Below, piece by piece: positions 12,840 to 24,696 of a DNA stretch of 64,000 nt; position 1 is the stretch's first letter; every line of letters starts with the position of its first letter. Below the pieces are notes generated by a model. It did not search any database. It worked only from the letters and a program-made list of their open reading frames with translations, and had not been told where the DNA came from. The translations under genes were made by a program, and so were the position numbers. The stretch lies in NCBI RefSeq assembly GCF_021869535.1, contig NW_026262723.1, positions 86,120,324-86,184,323 on the forward strand. Direction: 5' to 3'. The stretch comes from Mytilus californianus. Lineage: Eukaryota > Mollusca > Bivalvia > Mytilida > Mytilidae.

Positions 12840-13044
12840 ATATATATAGAAATCGTCAAGACATCAGCCCAACAATGTTAGATCTGTAAATTTCCTTTCG
12901 CAAATTTTTGTTCTTCCCTCGCCGGGATTCGAACTCATACTACTGAGATATCGTGACACCAAATCGCCTGCACTGTATCCGACGCGCTAGACCACACGAC
13001 CACCTAGGCTTCACAATAATAAAGCTTTCGGTGGCCGGGTGTTA

Positions 13045-13081
<37 letters not shown>
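12840..13081 (-). mobile_element. tRNA-derived SINE-like element with TA tails
   Basis: Second minus-strand copy. The B box GAGTTCGAATCCC is nearly canonical, and the A-box region is GGTGGTCGTGTGG. It is bounded by TA runs at about 12835 and 13046-13081. Confidence 0.7.
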
Positions 13082-13083
<2 letters not shown>

Positions 13084-13554
13084 TGCCTATAAATAGCAGC
13101 ACATGACATACAAATCTATGGGACACCACGGCGAGAAGGAGAAGAGAAAATTTTTGGATCCACCAACTCCACACTTTAGAACCTGATGGTCTTAACGAAA
13201 AAGATGAGAAACGATACAGGAAAGATAAAGAATAATTTAGTACACAGCATCGTCCTTTTTATCCTGTAATATTGGCCATTGGACGTTGTTAACTTCAACT
13301 ACCAATTTTGTAAAAATATTGAACTTCATCCAAATTATGTATTATTTTCAAGGCAGCTAAATTCAAGTGCAACATATACATTGAGCTGCAAAAGTTTCTT
13401 ATCATCTACATCCGATTTCACCTGGATAGATGCACGCTTGATAAAGCTAGTTAGTCTAGCGAAATATTGCGTTTATTTTCATCAATTTGTAAATATTTTA
13501 AACATTCTTATATTTACATACTAAATAGTGTGTTAAAATTACATTGTTAGGCAA
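13082..13554. other. No gene recognised between TA-flanked elements
   Basis: A small open frame at 13279-13524 has no recognisable feature. The stretch is bounded by TA runs on both sides and may be the core of another TA-flanked module. Confidence 0.4.
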
Positions 13555-13556
13555 TC

Positions 13557-13593
<37 letters not shown>
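13555..13593. repeat. TA microsatellite at left edge of satellite array
   Basis: About 38 bases of nearly pure TA. Confidence 0.9.
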
Positions 13594-13594
<1 letters not shown>

Positions 13595-13834
13595 ATATAT
13601 ATAACAATTTCCAAAGGACCAAATGAGTGAAAAAGTATATTTCAACAAAACGCATTTGACTAGCAGGTCGAACAACTGATGTTCTTAAACCCTGCTGACT
13701 GCCATTGGCGATTGCCAAATAAACGGATCACAAGATGTAACAAAACAGACCTTATTATCAAATTATTACCAAACAGAAAACAATAAACTTGCGGAAAAGA
13801 TGGTATACCGCAGACATGAGGTGCAAAAATTAGT

Positions 13835-13878
13835 ACACCATATCCGGATTTCGACAATTAATGTCTCTTCAGTGATGT
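13835..13878 (-). ncRNA. Hammerhead ribozyme motif (left array, unit 1)
   Basis: Minus-strand copy with every core base intact: CTGAAGA, stem II GACA/TGTC, GAAA, stem III ATCCGGAT, cleavage base A, stem I ACATCA/TGGTGT. Confidence 0.83.
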
Positions 13879-14372
13879 TAGGAATTGAAACGGTATTTGG
13901 AAGGCCATATAATTCACATCAATTTAGGATAGACTCTTGAATTTTGAAAGAGTCAAAATAGGATGAACGGATCATATAAACCCGAAGGCAAATATAATAC
14001 AAGCCCAAACGAAAAAATATAAACAAGTCTAAATTGAAAACAACGTTCAAACCTATGATTGCGTTGGATAAAAACCGCAATTTTAAACGTGTGCATGCAA
14101 AACAAATTTCTTGGTAGAGGGGTCTAAATACAGCACAAACAACATTTTCCAAAAGACCAAATGAGTGAAAAAGTATATTTCAACAAAACGCATTTGACTA
14201 GCAGGTCGAACAACTGATGTTCTTAAACCCTGCTGACTGCCATTGGCGATTGCCAAATAAACGGATCACAAGATGTAACAAAACAGACCTTATTATAGAA
14301 TTATTACCAAACAGAAAACAATAAACTTGCGGAAAAGATGGTATACCGCAAACATGAGGTGCAAAAATTAGT

Positions 14373-14416
14373 ACACCATATCCGGATTTCGACAATTAAT
14401 GTCTCTTCAGTGATGT
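14373..14416 (-). ncRNA. Hammerhead ribozyme motif (left array, unit 2)
   Basis: Intact core and all three stems, identical to unit 1 over the motif; 538 bases from it. Confidence 0.83.
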
Positions 14417-14911
14417 TAGGAATCGAAACGGTATTTGGAAGGCCATATAATTTACCTCAATTTAGGATAGACTCTTGGATTTTGAAAGAGTCAAAATAGG
14501 ATGAACGGATCATATAAACCCGAAGGCAAATATAATACAAGCCCAAACGAAAAAATATAAACAAGTCTAAATTGAAAACAACGTTCAAACCTATGATTGC
14601 GTTGGATAAAAACCGCAATTTTTATACGTGTGCATGCAAAACAAATTTCTTGGTAGAGGGGTCTAAATACAGCACAAACAACATTTTCCAAAAGACCAAA
14701 TGAGTGAAAAAGTATATTTCAACAAAACGCATTTGACTAGCAGGTCGAACAACTGATGTTCTTAAACCCTGCTGACTGCCATTGGCGATTGCCAAATAAA
14801 CGGATCACAAGATGTAACAAAACAGACCTTATTATCAAATTATTACCAAACAGAAAACAAGAAACTTGCGGAAAAGATGGTATACCGCAAACATGAGGTG
14901 CAAAAATTAGT

Positions 14912-14955
14912 ACACCATATCCGGATTTCGACAATTAATGTCTCTTCAGTGATAT
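14912..14955 (-). ncRNA. Hammerhead ribozyme motif (left array, unit 3)
   Basis: Core intact. Stem I has one change (ATATCA in place of ACATCA) that turns a C-G pair into a U-G wobble, so the stem still forms. Confidence 0.78.
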
Positions 14956-15695
14956 CAGTGATCGAAACGGTATTTGGAAGGCCATATAATTTACCTCAAT
15001 TTAGGATAGACTCTTGAATTTTAAAGAGTCGAAATAGGATGAACGGATCATATAAACCCGAAGGAAAATATAATACAAGCCCAAACGAAAAAATATAAAC
15101 AAGTCTAAATTGAAAACAACGTTCAAACCTATGATTGCGTTGGATAAAAACCGCAATTTTTATACGTGTGGATGTAAAACTAATTTCTTGGTAGAGGGGT
15201 CTAAATACAGCACAAACAACATTTTCCAAAAGACCAAAAAGTGAAAAGTATATTTTAACAAAACGCATTTGACTAACAGGACGAACAACTGATGTTCTTA
15301 AACCCTGCTGGCTGCCATTGGCGATTGCCAAATAAATTGATCACCAGATGTTACATGGATCTTAATTATTAATTTTAACAATAAACTTGCGAAAAAATGG
15401 TATATCGCAAAAATAAAGTGCCAAATATATATATATATATAGACAAGTCTAAATTGAAAACAACGTTCAAACCTATGATTGCGTTGGATAAAAACCGCAA
15501 TTTTGATACGTGTGCATGCAAAACAAATTTCTTGGTAGAGGGGTCTAAATACAGCACAAACAACATTTTCCAAAAGACCACAAAAAGTGAAAAAGTATAT
15601 TTTAACAAAACGCATTTGACTAGCAGGTCGAACAATATATATATATATAAATTGAGGTAAATTATATGGCCTTCCAAATACCGTTTCGATCCCTA

Positions 15696-15739
15696 ACATC
15701 ACTGAAGAGACATTAATTGTCGAAATCCTGATATGGTGT
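15696..15739 (+). ncRNA. Hammerhead ribozyme motif (right array, unit 1)
   Basis: Core intact. The stem III region reads ATCCTGAT instead of ATCCGGAT: the terminal A-U pairs remain but the palindrome is broken, so dimer formation through stem III would be weaker. Confidence 0.75.
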
Positions 15740-16235
15740 ACAAATTTTTGTACCTCATGTTTGTGGTATACCATCTTTTCCACAAGTTTATTGTTTTCTG
15801 TTTGATATTGAATTAATATTAAGATCCATTTCGTTAGATCTGGTGATCAATTTATTTGGCAATCGCAATGGCAGTCAGCAGGGTTTAAGAACATCAGTTG
15901 TTCGACCTGTTAGTCAAATGCGTTTTGTTAAAATAGACTTTTTCACTTTTTTTTTTGTCTTTTGGAAATTGTTGTTTGTGCTGTATTTAGACCCCTCTAC
16001 CAAGAAATTTGTTTTACATGCACACGTATAAAAATTTCGGTTTTTATCCAACGCATTCATAGATTTGAACGTTGTTTTCAATTTAGACTTTTATATATTT
16101 TCTCGTTTGGGCTTGTATTATATTTTCCTTCGGGTTTATATGATCCGTTCATCCTATTTCGACTCTTTAAAATTCAAGAGTCTATCCTAAATTGAGGTAA
16201 ATTGTATGGCCTTCCAAATACCGTTTCGATCCCTA

Positions 16236-16279
16236 ACATCACTGAAGAGACATTAATTGTCCAAATCCGGATATGGTGT
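16236..16279 (+). ncRNA. Hammerhead ribozyme motif, core mutated (right array, unit 2)
   Basis: The invariant GAAA is CAAA here, because G12 is changed to C. G12 is a catalytic base in hammerheads, so this copy is predicted inactive. The other stems are kept. Confidence 0.75.
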
Positions 16280-16774
16280 ACAAATTTTTGCACCTCATGT
16301 TTTTGGTATACCATCTATTCTACAAGTTTATTGTTTTCTGTTTGATATTGAATTAATATTAAGATCCATTTCGTTAGATCTGGTGATCAATTTATTTGGC
16401 AATCGCCAATGGCAGTCATCAGGGTTTAAGAACATCAGTTGTTCGACCTGTTAGTCAAATGCGTTTTGTTAAAATAGACTTTTTCACTTTTTTTGGTCAT
16501 TTGGAAATTGTTGTTTGTGCTGTATTTAGACCCCTCTTCCAAGAAATTTGTTTTACATGCACACGTATAAAAATTGCGGTTTTTATCCAACGCAATCATA
16601 GTTTTGAACGTTGTTTTCAATTTAGACTTTTATATATTTTTTCGTTTGGGCTTGTATTATATTTTCCTTCGGGTTTATATGATCCGTTCATCCTATTTCG
16701 ACTCTTTAAAATTCAAGAGTCTATCCTAAATTGAGGTAAATTATATGGCCTTCCAAATACCGTTTCGATCCCTA

Positions 16775-16818
16775 ACATCACTGAAGAGACATTAATTGTC
16801 GAAATCCGGATATGGTGT
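16775..16818 (+). ncRNA. Hammerhead ribozyme motif (right array, unit 3)
   Basis: Fully intact motif, same sequence as the solo unit at 11576. Confidence 0.83.
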
Positions 16819-17268
16819 ACAAACAAAACAAATTTTGGCACTTTTTTTTTGCGATATACCATATATGTAACATCTGGTGATCAATTTATTTGGCAATCGC
16901 CAATGGCAGTCAACAGGGTTTAAGAACACCAGTTGTTCGTCCTGTTAGTCAAATGCGTTTTGTTAAAATAGACTTTTTCACTTTTTTTTGTCTTTTGGAA
17001 ATTGTTGTTTGTGCTGTATTTAGACCCCTCTACCAAGAAATTTGTTTTACATGCACACGTATAAAAATTGCGGTTTTTATCCAACGCAATCATAGATTTG
17101 AACGTTGTTTTCAATTTAGACTTTTATATATTTTTTCGTTTGGGCTTGTATTATATTTTCCTTCGGGTTTATATGATCCGTTCATCCTCTTTCGACTCTT
17201 TAAAATTCTAGAGTCTATCTTAAATTGAGGTAAATTGTATGGCCTTCCAAATACCGTTTCGATCCCTA

Positions 17269-17311
17269 ACATCACTGAAGAGACATAATTGTCGAAATCC
17301 GGATATGGTGT
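17269..17311 (+). ncRNA. Hammerhead ribozyme motif (right array, unit 4)
   Basis: Intact core. The stem II loop is four bases (TAAT) instead of five; the stem GACA/TGTC is kept. Confidence 0.8.
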
Positions 17312-17679
17312 ACAAATTTTTGCACCTCATGTTTTTGGTATACCATCTATTCCACAAGTTTATTGTATTCTGTTTGATATTGAATTAATATCAAGATCCA
17401 TTTCGTTAGATCTGGTGATCAATTTATTTGGCAATCGCCAATGGCAGTCATCAGGGTTTAAGAACATCAGTTGTTCGACCTGTTAGTCAAATGCGTTTTG
17501 TTAAAATATACTTTTTCATTTTTTTTTGTCTTTTGGAAATTGTTGTTTGTGCTGTATTTAGACCCCTCTACCAAGAAATTTGTTTTACATGCACACGTAT
17601 AAAAATTGCGGTTTTCATCCAACGCAATCATAGGTTTTAACGTTGTTTTCAATTTAGACTTGATTATATATATAAGAAA

Positions 17680-19079
17680 TATAAGAAGATAAAGTTATTC
17701 TCACTCCGATGGACAATTCAGGACAAGCCATCTAACATGTATACACAATTTATGAACTATAGATTAATACTAAAACGTCTAAAAGAATGGGTTTTGACGG
17801 AAAACACAAACATATTAGAAATCGGATTCCAATTTACACAGATTTAATCCTTATTATATTTCTCTTAAATGGAGAAAGATGGTTAATCAATATTACTTCA
17901 ATATACAATTGTAAAGTGCTAGTTTTTTCCTGCTTTCTTTATAAATCAAACTAAGCAAGGAAGATTGGCAATAAAAAGATTAGTATATATTTCAAATGTC
18001 TTTCAGGCGATCATAGAAAGTATTAGGATTAATTTGTCGTGTCTGTTCGAACTTATACTCACTCTCACTTTAAAGATAATTTTTTTTAATGAATAAATGA
18101 AGATTTGTAGTGGATAACAAAAGTAATACAATTGTTATGTTGCGTATTTTTAAAATTGGAAATTTGAGGGAAACAAAATATCTCCCTAACATCTAGATGT
18201 CAACAATATAGGTCACACTGGCTAAGATTAAAAATGGTAAAAACAAATTGATATTTCATTGCAATCACAAAAAAATATCTTTCATTAATCAGTTTTAAAA
18301 AGTGAATGCATATCTCGTGTGCATCTTCAAAGCTTCAATTGTATCTTTTTGGAGCTTTAAAAACAAGTTAATGTCCTGGATTATATGAAATTCTTTGTTG
18401 TATTGGTGGTTACACGTTATATGATACTTTGTAGCTACATGATTTATAATATAACGGTTTACTATTAATCGTACCTAGTAGAATGGTGTGGCATAACATT
18501 TTATTCTTTGAGCAGGTGACAGTGTAATAAAAGCTGCGGATTAAACCTTAAAATACATAGAGATCATAGTTCACAAAATATCTTTTTGCTTACACAATTT
18601 ATTTGAAATTTTTTTAAACGAAGAGAAAAAAAAAATTGCTTCAGTCTTGTGCAATCCAAATTAAATTTCTAGAGCTATTAACAGTAGTAACTGCTGACTC
18701 AAGTGAGGAGCAAACCGTCGTCATATTCTTGAATTCAAGCAGACAGTTTTGAAAATGTAAGAATAAACTAACTTTACAGCGTCAAATTTCATAGTAAAAT
18801 AATTATACAACAGTCACAGGCCTCGACCAACAATGCATCACTCCAACATTTCGGAGAATAAATTAAAAAACACACATTGTTGTCTTGTTTGGTAGTCCTG
18901 AAATGGAGGATTTGATATGTAAAATACTCATAATCAAATCAACATTATTATCATATAAACTGTCACAAAATGGTGTACCATTAAAACTGTATAATATCAT
19001 AAGATCTAGAAAAACATGTATAATCAAAGTAAAAATAAAATTATCAGTATAGCTTTAGATTTAAAATATTAGAAAAAAC
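17680..19079. other. No feature recognised
   Basis: AT-rich intergenic DNA between the satellite array and the repeat cluster at 19080. Confidence 0.6.
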
Positions 19080-19290
19080 CATTTATTTCATAGAAGCAAC
19101 ATGATTTGTGTAAAAAAAAAAATAAGCATCCAAGTTGTGAAGTTATTTTTACGCATATCATGTTGCTTCTATATTAGCATCGAAGTTGTGAAGGTTTTGT
19201 TTTTTTTTACACAAATTATGTTACTTCTATGATAAGCATCCAAGTTGTGAAGATTTTTTTTACACAAATCATTTTGCTTCTATAAAAAAA
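19080..19290. repeat. Short mixed-orientation repeat cluster
   Basis: The unit AAGCATCCAAGTTGTGAAG, followed by a T run, ACACAAATCAT and TTGCTTCTAT, is present about three times. An inverted partial copy (AGAAGCAACATGATTTGTGT) stands in front. Confidence 0.7.
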
Positions 19291-19324
19291 ATTGGTTTGT
19301 CTTATATAACATCATCTTCCTATA

Positions 19325-19361
19325 TTGCCATCTTATATTAGTACCGTTGCACAAATCTTTA

Positions 19362-19398
<37 letters not shown>

Positions 19399-19720
19399 CG
19401 GTTGAATTATCATCCTTCACGACAGACAAAATAAAACAGTTGATCTGCAAAGTATACCATCTACTTGCCACCATCATGTATTGTGTTACAACCCTAGATA
19501 ACGCCGACGAGTAAAGGCATACCTCGACTAACGAAAGAAATATTTTAATATAGCCTAGTCGGTCAAATGGTCTAGTAGGCAGGACGCAGGACACAGTGCA
19601 GGCAATGTTGACACGCTGTCTCAGATGCAGGGGTTCGAATCCCGATGAGGGAAGAATAAAAATTTGCTAACGCAAATTTGCAGATCTAACATTGTTGAGA
19701 CGATGTATATATAAATTATG
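19325..19720 (+). mobile_element. TA-flanked tRNA-derived SINE-like element
   Basis: Lead segment and TA run (to 19395), then a unique stretch, then a tRNA-like part from about 19551: A box TAGCCTAGTCGG and a canonical B box GGTTCGAATCC at about 19631. It ends with the AAATTTGC hairpin and a TA stretch. It is the best preserved copy of this family here. It is not a tRNA gene because no acceptor stem or clean cloverleaf closes. Confidence 0.75.
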
Positions 19721-20107
19721 GTGTAAGCCCTGTATAACCTCAGGTTATCGGAAGCTCCACTGATGACTCAAATTTGGACATTTTATAGCAATTAAAAAGT
19801 TATTACCCATTACCTTTCGAATGACAATTACGATCATCCTATGGATAGAAATTTTGAGATTCACATTTATAATATCATTGAAGTGGAGTTAAAGTCTAAT
19901 AGGCTTGTAAGCTTGCTTTATTTTATCACCTTGCACTTTCACGACTTGACTTGTTTTAACAGCAGTTCTCGTTAAAATTTCTGACCAGTTGAACAGTTTT
20001 GTTTGATAAAACAAATTGCAATTTGGTAAGAATTTGGAATACACTGCAATAGGTGGAGAGCAACACTTACAGTCAAGTCACAGTAAGTCAGTGTCATTCA
20101 ACTTGAC

Positions 20108-22655
20108 CAACACAGCATTTTGATATATCTTAATTTGATAATGTAAATGCAGCATATGATAATTTTAGTAAAAGTTCCATTGAGGTAGCTGACAAACATG
20201 CACCATTGAAGGAAAGAAAAATAATTCCAAATTAGGTACCATATATGAATGCAGAGCTTAAAAGTGCCATTTATAAGAAAAAAATGTTGTATAATAAATT
20301 TCAAAAATTCAGTGGTAGTAAGAACAGGGAAGCATATAGGCATCAACGCAACTATGTTACACAACTAAAAAATAAATCCATTAACCAATATTATGTAGAG
20401 AGGTGTGCTGGAGGCCCGAAATCGAAAGATTTCTGGCCAACAGTGAAACCTTTTCTTACAAAAAAAAGGTAATGTACATCAAAAGGAAACTGTCCTCTCT
20501 GAAAATAATGTTTTAATTACAAAACAGGAGGAGGTGTGTGAGATATTTAACGACTATTTTGTAAATGTTGCAAAGAATATAGGAAGCAGTCAAATAAAGG
20601 TTGATGATGATCACCCGAGTATTTTGGCCATTAAAGATAATCTTCCAGATCTTGATCAAAACAGTTTTACCTTTTCCCCTATTAATCAAGACTTTGTTGA
20701 GAAACGTATCCGTAAAATTAATGTTAAAAAAGCCACTGGAATAGATGGTATTTCACCTAAATTACTGCATTTTTCTAAACCTGCTATTGTAAAACCTCTT
20801 ACCGATATTGTTAATTTATCATTATCATCATCAACCTTCCCTGGCCGTCTTAAGGAAGCTCAAGTTGCACCTATTCACAAAAAGGATAGTGTATTAGAAA
20901 AAGGAAATTATAGACCGGTAAGTGTATTACCGGCCATTTCTAAAATTTTTGAAAATGCCATAGAAGTACAATTAGTACATACAGTACTTTGATAATATCT
21001 TCAATCCATTTTTGGCAGCTTTTAGATCAGGTTTTGGATGTCAGTCAACTTTATTAAGAGTGATTGAAGATTGGAAATTAGCCTTAGACCTAAATAAATA
21101 CCTTGCAACTATCCTTATGGACCTGTCAAAAGCATTTGACTGTCTCCCCCATGACTTACTGCTACTGAAACTAAAAGCTTATGGTCTTTCCAAATCCTCA
21201 CTTGATATGTTGTATAGTTATTTAACAAAAAGAAAACAGTGTGTGAAAGTAAACCAAACTTTAAGTGGTATGCTTGACATATTTAAAGGGGTACCACAAG
21301 GTTCCATCCTTGGACCCATCCTATTTAATATTTTTATAAATGATTTGTTCTTTTTTGTAAAAAATTGTTCTTTATATAATTATGCTGATGACAATACTTT
21401 GTCAAAGTCTGGAAATTCCTTACAAGATGTAATTTCAGCTCTTGAGGAAGACAGCAATTATTTAATACAGTGGTTTTCTTCAAATAAAATGCAGGCCAAC
21501 CCAGAGAAATTTCAAGCTATCTCTCTTGGCAAAAAAACACATGATAAAAAGATTGTGTTTGATTTGAATGGTATTTCTATATCATGTGAGGATGAGGTAA
21601 AACTACTTGGAGTTACAAAGAGTTACAATTGATTTTAAATTAAACTTCTTTTTACATATCTCAAATATTTGTAAAAAGGCTGCAAGGCAATTAAATGTTT
21701 TGAAAAGAATTGGGAAACACCTAAACAAACTGAGTAAACTTACAATTTATTACTCTTTTATTATGTCAAACTTTAGTTATTGCCCTTTGACTTGGCATTT
21801 CTGTGGAGAACAAAATACCAGAAAAATAGAAAAAATACAAGAACGAGAGCTTCGCTTTATTTATGAAGACCATCAGAATTCATACGAAACACTCCTGCAA
21901 ATTTCAAACCTTCCATCACTAAAAACTCGTAGGATGCGCTCAATTGCCTTGGAGACCTTTAAAATAATTAATAAAAAATGTCCATTATTTATTCAAGATC
22001 TAGTTGTTATAAAAAACAATTCATATAATTTCAGGTATGTGAACACTGCTGAGGTACCAAGACCTAGAACCTCAAGTTATGGTAAAAGATCCTTTAGATT
22101 TGAGGCAGCACAAGTATGGAACTCCCTTTCCAATGAGGCTAGAATTATGACCTCTTTTGACCAATTTAGGAATTATATAAATTCCTGGTGTGGGGGTCAA
22201 AAATGCAACTGTAGTTCATGCCGTTTCCATCCAGTGCTGTCTCAAAGCTGAAATTTCTTTCTTTCTTTTTATTTTTTATTATGGCCTTTTGCTCTGCTTT
22301 TTTATGCATTTATTATATATACCTGCTATTAAATGCCAGTGCTTAATAATTTATTTATTTATTGCTTTTATGCTTTTTAGTTTGTTAGTATTTTAAGATA
22401 TTTAAGTGATTTGCTGGTTCCCCCATTCAATGCACATAGAGGTGCTTGCCGCATGAGCTTTGACTCTGGAGGCTCAGAAATCAAAATTAATTTGCTTTCA
22501 TTATATTTGCATGCTTTTTCATTTTTATTTATTAGTATTTGCATGATGCTGCATGACTTTTATGTGATAGTCGGTTAAAGAGCTCACCAGAGCTCATGTT
22601 TTGTCTGTTATTATGTATATATGCCGACTCTAAATAAAATTTACTTACTTACTTA
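20108..22655 (+). pseudogene. 5'-truncated, broken non-LTR retrotransposon (reverse transcriptase)
   Basis: A LINE of the CR1/Jockey-like group, reduced to the reverse transcriptase half. In order: a pre-RT helical region (KHAPLKERK, then MNAELKSAIYKKKMLYNKF), the RT palm motifs MDLSKAFDCLPHDLL (A), GVPQGSILGPILFNIFIND (B) and YADDNTL (C), and a C-terminal region ending with a cysteine cluster, CNCSSCRFHP. It is inactive: there is an in-frame TAG at about 20263, and the frame changes near 20470, 20990 and 21610. No endonuclease is present, so the 5' end was lost on insertion. The 3' end at about 22640 is a short run of TTAC repeats, the usual kind of tail for this group. Confidence 0.9.
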
Positions 22656-23434
22656 CTTAACACCAACTTCGATGTAAACCTTAGACAAAGTCACTGTACT
22701 GTGGACTCATGACTTTTTTCTTGTCATACATAGAATCCCTTAGATGTACCTACATACAAAGTAAAAAGATTATTAAAAAGGAATTGCTGAGATCTCTGAA
22801 CATTTTGACGGCATAATTCTAAAATGTTATATACAAAATATATCAATATTGTGTAATTTTAACTCCTTCTGCATATAGTATTATATATCAATAATTTGTT
22901 GAATCATACAGGTAATTGAGCTGAACCATTAAAGTTGTCTTATTATACACATATTAAGGGTTTTACATCTCAATGAAGGAACAAACAGCATTAAATGTGT
23001 CCATTTCAAACTTGATCAGTGGTTCATTTCCCTGAAATAAACTCATATAATTGAACAAAACCTCAGACTTGTCTATTTTAAACATGATTTAGTGGCATTA
23101 CTCTTAAACTTACCATCTCAACATTGTTAAATTCAAATTCAACCTGTTTTTCATGTGTATAATTAAGGAGCCACAAATGTTTCAAATCAAGATCAACATG
23201 TTAAGTAAAACTCCTACTGAATGGGAATTTTCTTTTTTTCTTTCCATTTGAATTTAGGTATTTGTTTCTCGCTTGTGAAATGATTTGTGTATTTGTGAGT
23301 AGTTTAATAATAGCAATTTTAAAATGTTTGTGGGTATGTACAAGTGTGTTTAGTTAAAAAGTTAAAGGAAACAGTAATTCATTTGAGATTCCTGGTTACA
23401 GTACACTTATGTCCTTTCTTCTTCATTCTCTAGG
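22656..23434. other. No feature recognised
   Basis: Follows the LINE tail. AT-rich, without coding signal. Confidence 0.55.
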
Positions 23435-23840
23435 CCAGGTGAGCTAAAAATGGTAAAATTTATCATTTAAGGGTAATAACTCCTATAAGAAGTCGTCTGA
23501 CAGTTTTGACATATAGGAACAATTGGTAGAGCTCAACATTCTGAACATTTTTGCCCTGTCAGATTTCCTCTATTTATAACGGTTTTCAAAATAATACACA
23601 AACCTTGCATTTTATCCCTATGCTCTTTTTTTAGCCATGTCGGCCATCTCAAGGTGGGGTCATCGGACACATTTTTAAACAAGATACCCCAATGATGATT
23701 GTGGCCAAGTTTGGTTAAATTTGGTCCAGTAGTTTCAGAGGAGAAGATTTTTGTAAAAGTTAACGACGACGGACACTGGATGCAAAGTGATGAGAAAAGC
23801 TCACTTGGCTCTTTGGGCCAGGTGAGCCAAAAAAAGGGAG
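23435..23840. repeat. Dispersed repeat, same family as 39244-40256
   Basis: Contains GGTCATCGGACACATTTTTA, GATGATTGTGGCCAAGTTTG and GATGAGAAAAGCTCACTTGG. Bounded by GGCCAGGTGAGC at both ends. The open frame on the minus strand here is part of the repeat. Confidence 0.75.
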
Positions 23841-24240
23841 TGGATTGATGATTTAAGATTATCTTCCCATGGAAATTTAATAACAGCATATTTTACATTC
23901 ACATTTATTTTACTGAATGTTACATGTTTTAGTTCAAACTACAAAATACAAAAGATGTTTTTAAAAATAGGAAATGTATAAAAATTAAATTTGGACACAT
24001 TTATTGCAATCCAAAAATTACTACCACACCTTTAAATGACTCATTACAATAAATATATGAATATAAATTTTCAACAACACTTGATAACAGCCATGAAGTG
24101 GTATTCAAGTCTTGTAGCTTTGTAAGTATGATTTAATTTACTGTGTTTATCCTATGTATGGTCTGTCTTCTATTTCATTAAGGCAAACTAGTATGCTTAG
24201 AGGGGCAATTAATTTTTTTCACTTTTTCATCAATTTTCCA

Positions 24241-24524
24241 CTTAAGGTGGTACCTAACACTACAGGGAGATAACTCTGTAAAAATTAACTAAACGTTTTA
24301 ATCACGTTGTATTGTTAAGGAAATATTAAGCTTCTCAATGATCAAAATTAGTGTTTGTCAAACTGCTATATAACCAGTGAAATTTTTCTGATAAAGTGGT
24401 TGGTTCAAATTATTTGAAATTTTTATATTTTTGTCAAAGGGTCAAAGTAAACATTTTGTCAAAATTTTAGGAAAATTAAACGAGCCAAATTAATATTAGT
24501 CAAGGTGTTGGGTACCACCTTAAG
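24241..24524. mobile_element. MITE with 21-bp terminal inverted repeats
   Basis: Begins CTTAAGGTGGTACCTAACAC and ends with the reverse complement (GTGTTGGGTACCACCTTAAG, one mismatch). 284 bp, AT-rich and non-coding inside. Confidence 0.85.
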
Positions 24525-24696
24525 TAAATGTGTAACAATCCGTAATGGAACAATCTAGCTATTATCTAAAACCAATTCAACTAAGCAAGGATTATAGTCA
24601 CTGCCTAAATATTTTTTGATACTTTTAAAATGTCAGTTATCTATAAAGAAAAATTGTTTTATTTTTGTAATAGAAAAACTCTTTAAGGGGAATCCC

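Larger units (their letters stand above)
13594..15640 (-). repeat. Left half of satellite array, ~538-bp monomers, minus orientation
   Basis: About four monomers in minus orientation. A fixed landmark (GTTCTTAAAC) recurs at 13681, 14219, 14758 and 15294, that is every 536-539 bases. The fourth monomer is interrupted near 15360-15440 by a deletion with a TA run and has lost its hammerhead. The left edge is a TA microsatellite. Confidence 0.9.
15641..17665 (+). repeat. Right half of satellite array, ~538-bp monomers, plus orientation
   Basis: About four monomers in plus orientation. The landmark GGGTTTAAGAAC recurs at 15881, 16422, 16916 and 17454, with spacings of 541, 494 and 538. The short spacing reflects a deletion near 16820-16870. 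The switch of orientation at about 15640 is a TA run. The right edge at 17665 is again TA-rich. Confidence 0.9.

Noticed and set aside
15298-15783. The longest satellite open frame (161 codons) as a gene
   Set aside because: It crosses the orientation switch of the array and a TA run; it is not shared by other units.
13660-17652. A family of repeated open frames (for example MENVVCAVFRPLYQE and MSKSGYGVLIFAPHV) on both strands
   Set aside because: They recur exactly with the satellite monomer, exist on both strands of the same DNA and overlap the ribozyme; the frames break in other monomers. They are by-products of the repeat.
19551-19660. A tRNA gene, given a canonical B box
   Set aside because: The acceptor and anticodon stems do not close into a cloverleaf, and the segment lies inside a repeated SINE-like element. 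The same applies to 12000-12230, 12840-13081 and 38435-38692.
20245-22251. A functional reverse transcriptase gene
   Set aside because: There are at least three frameshifts, an in-frame stop and no endonuclease domain; the copy is dead.
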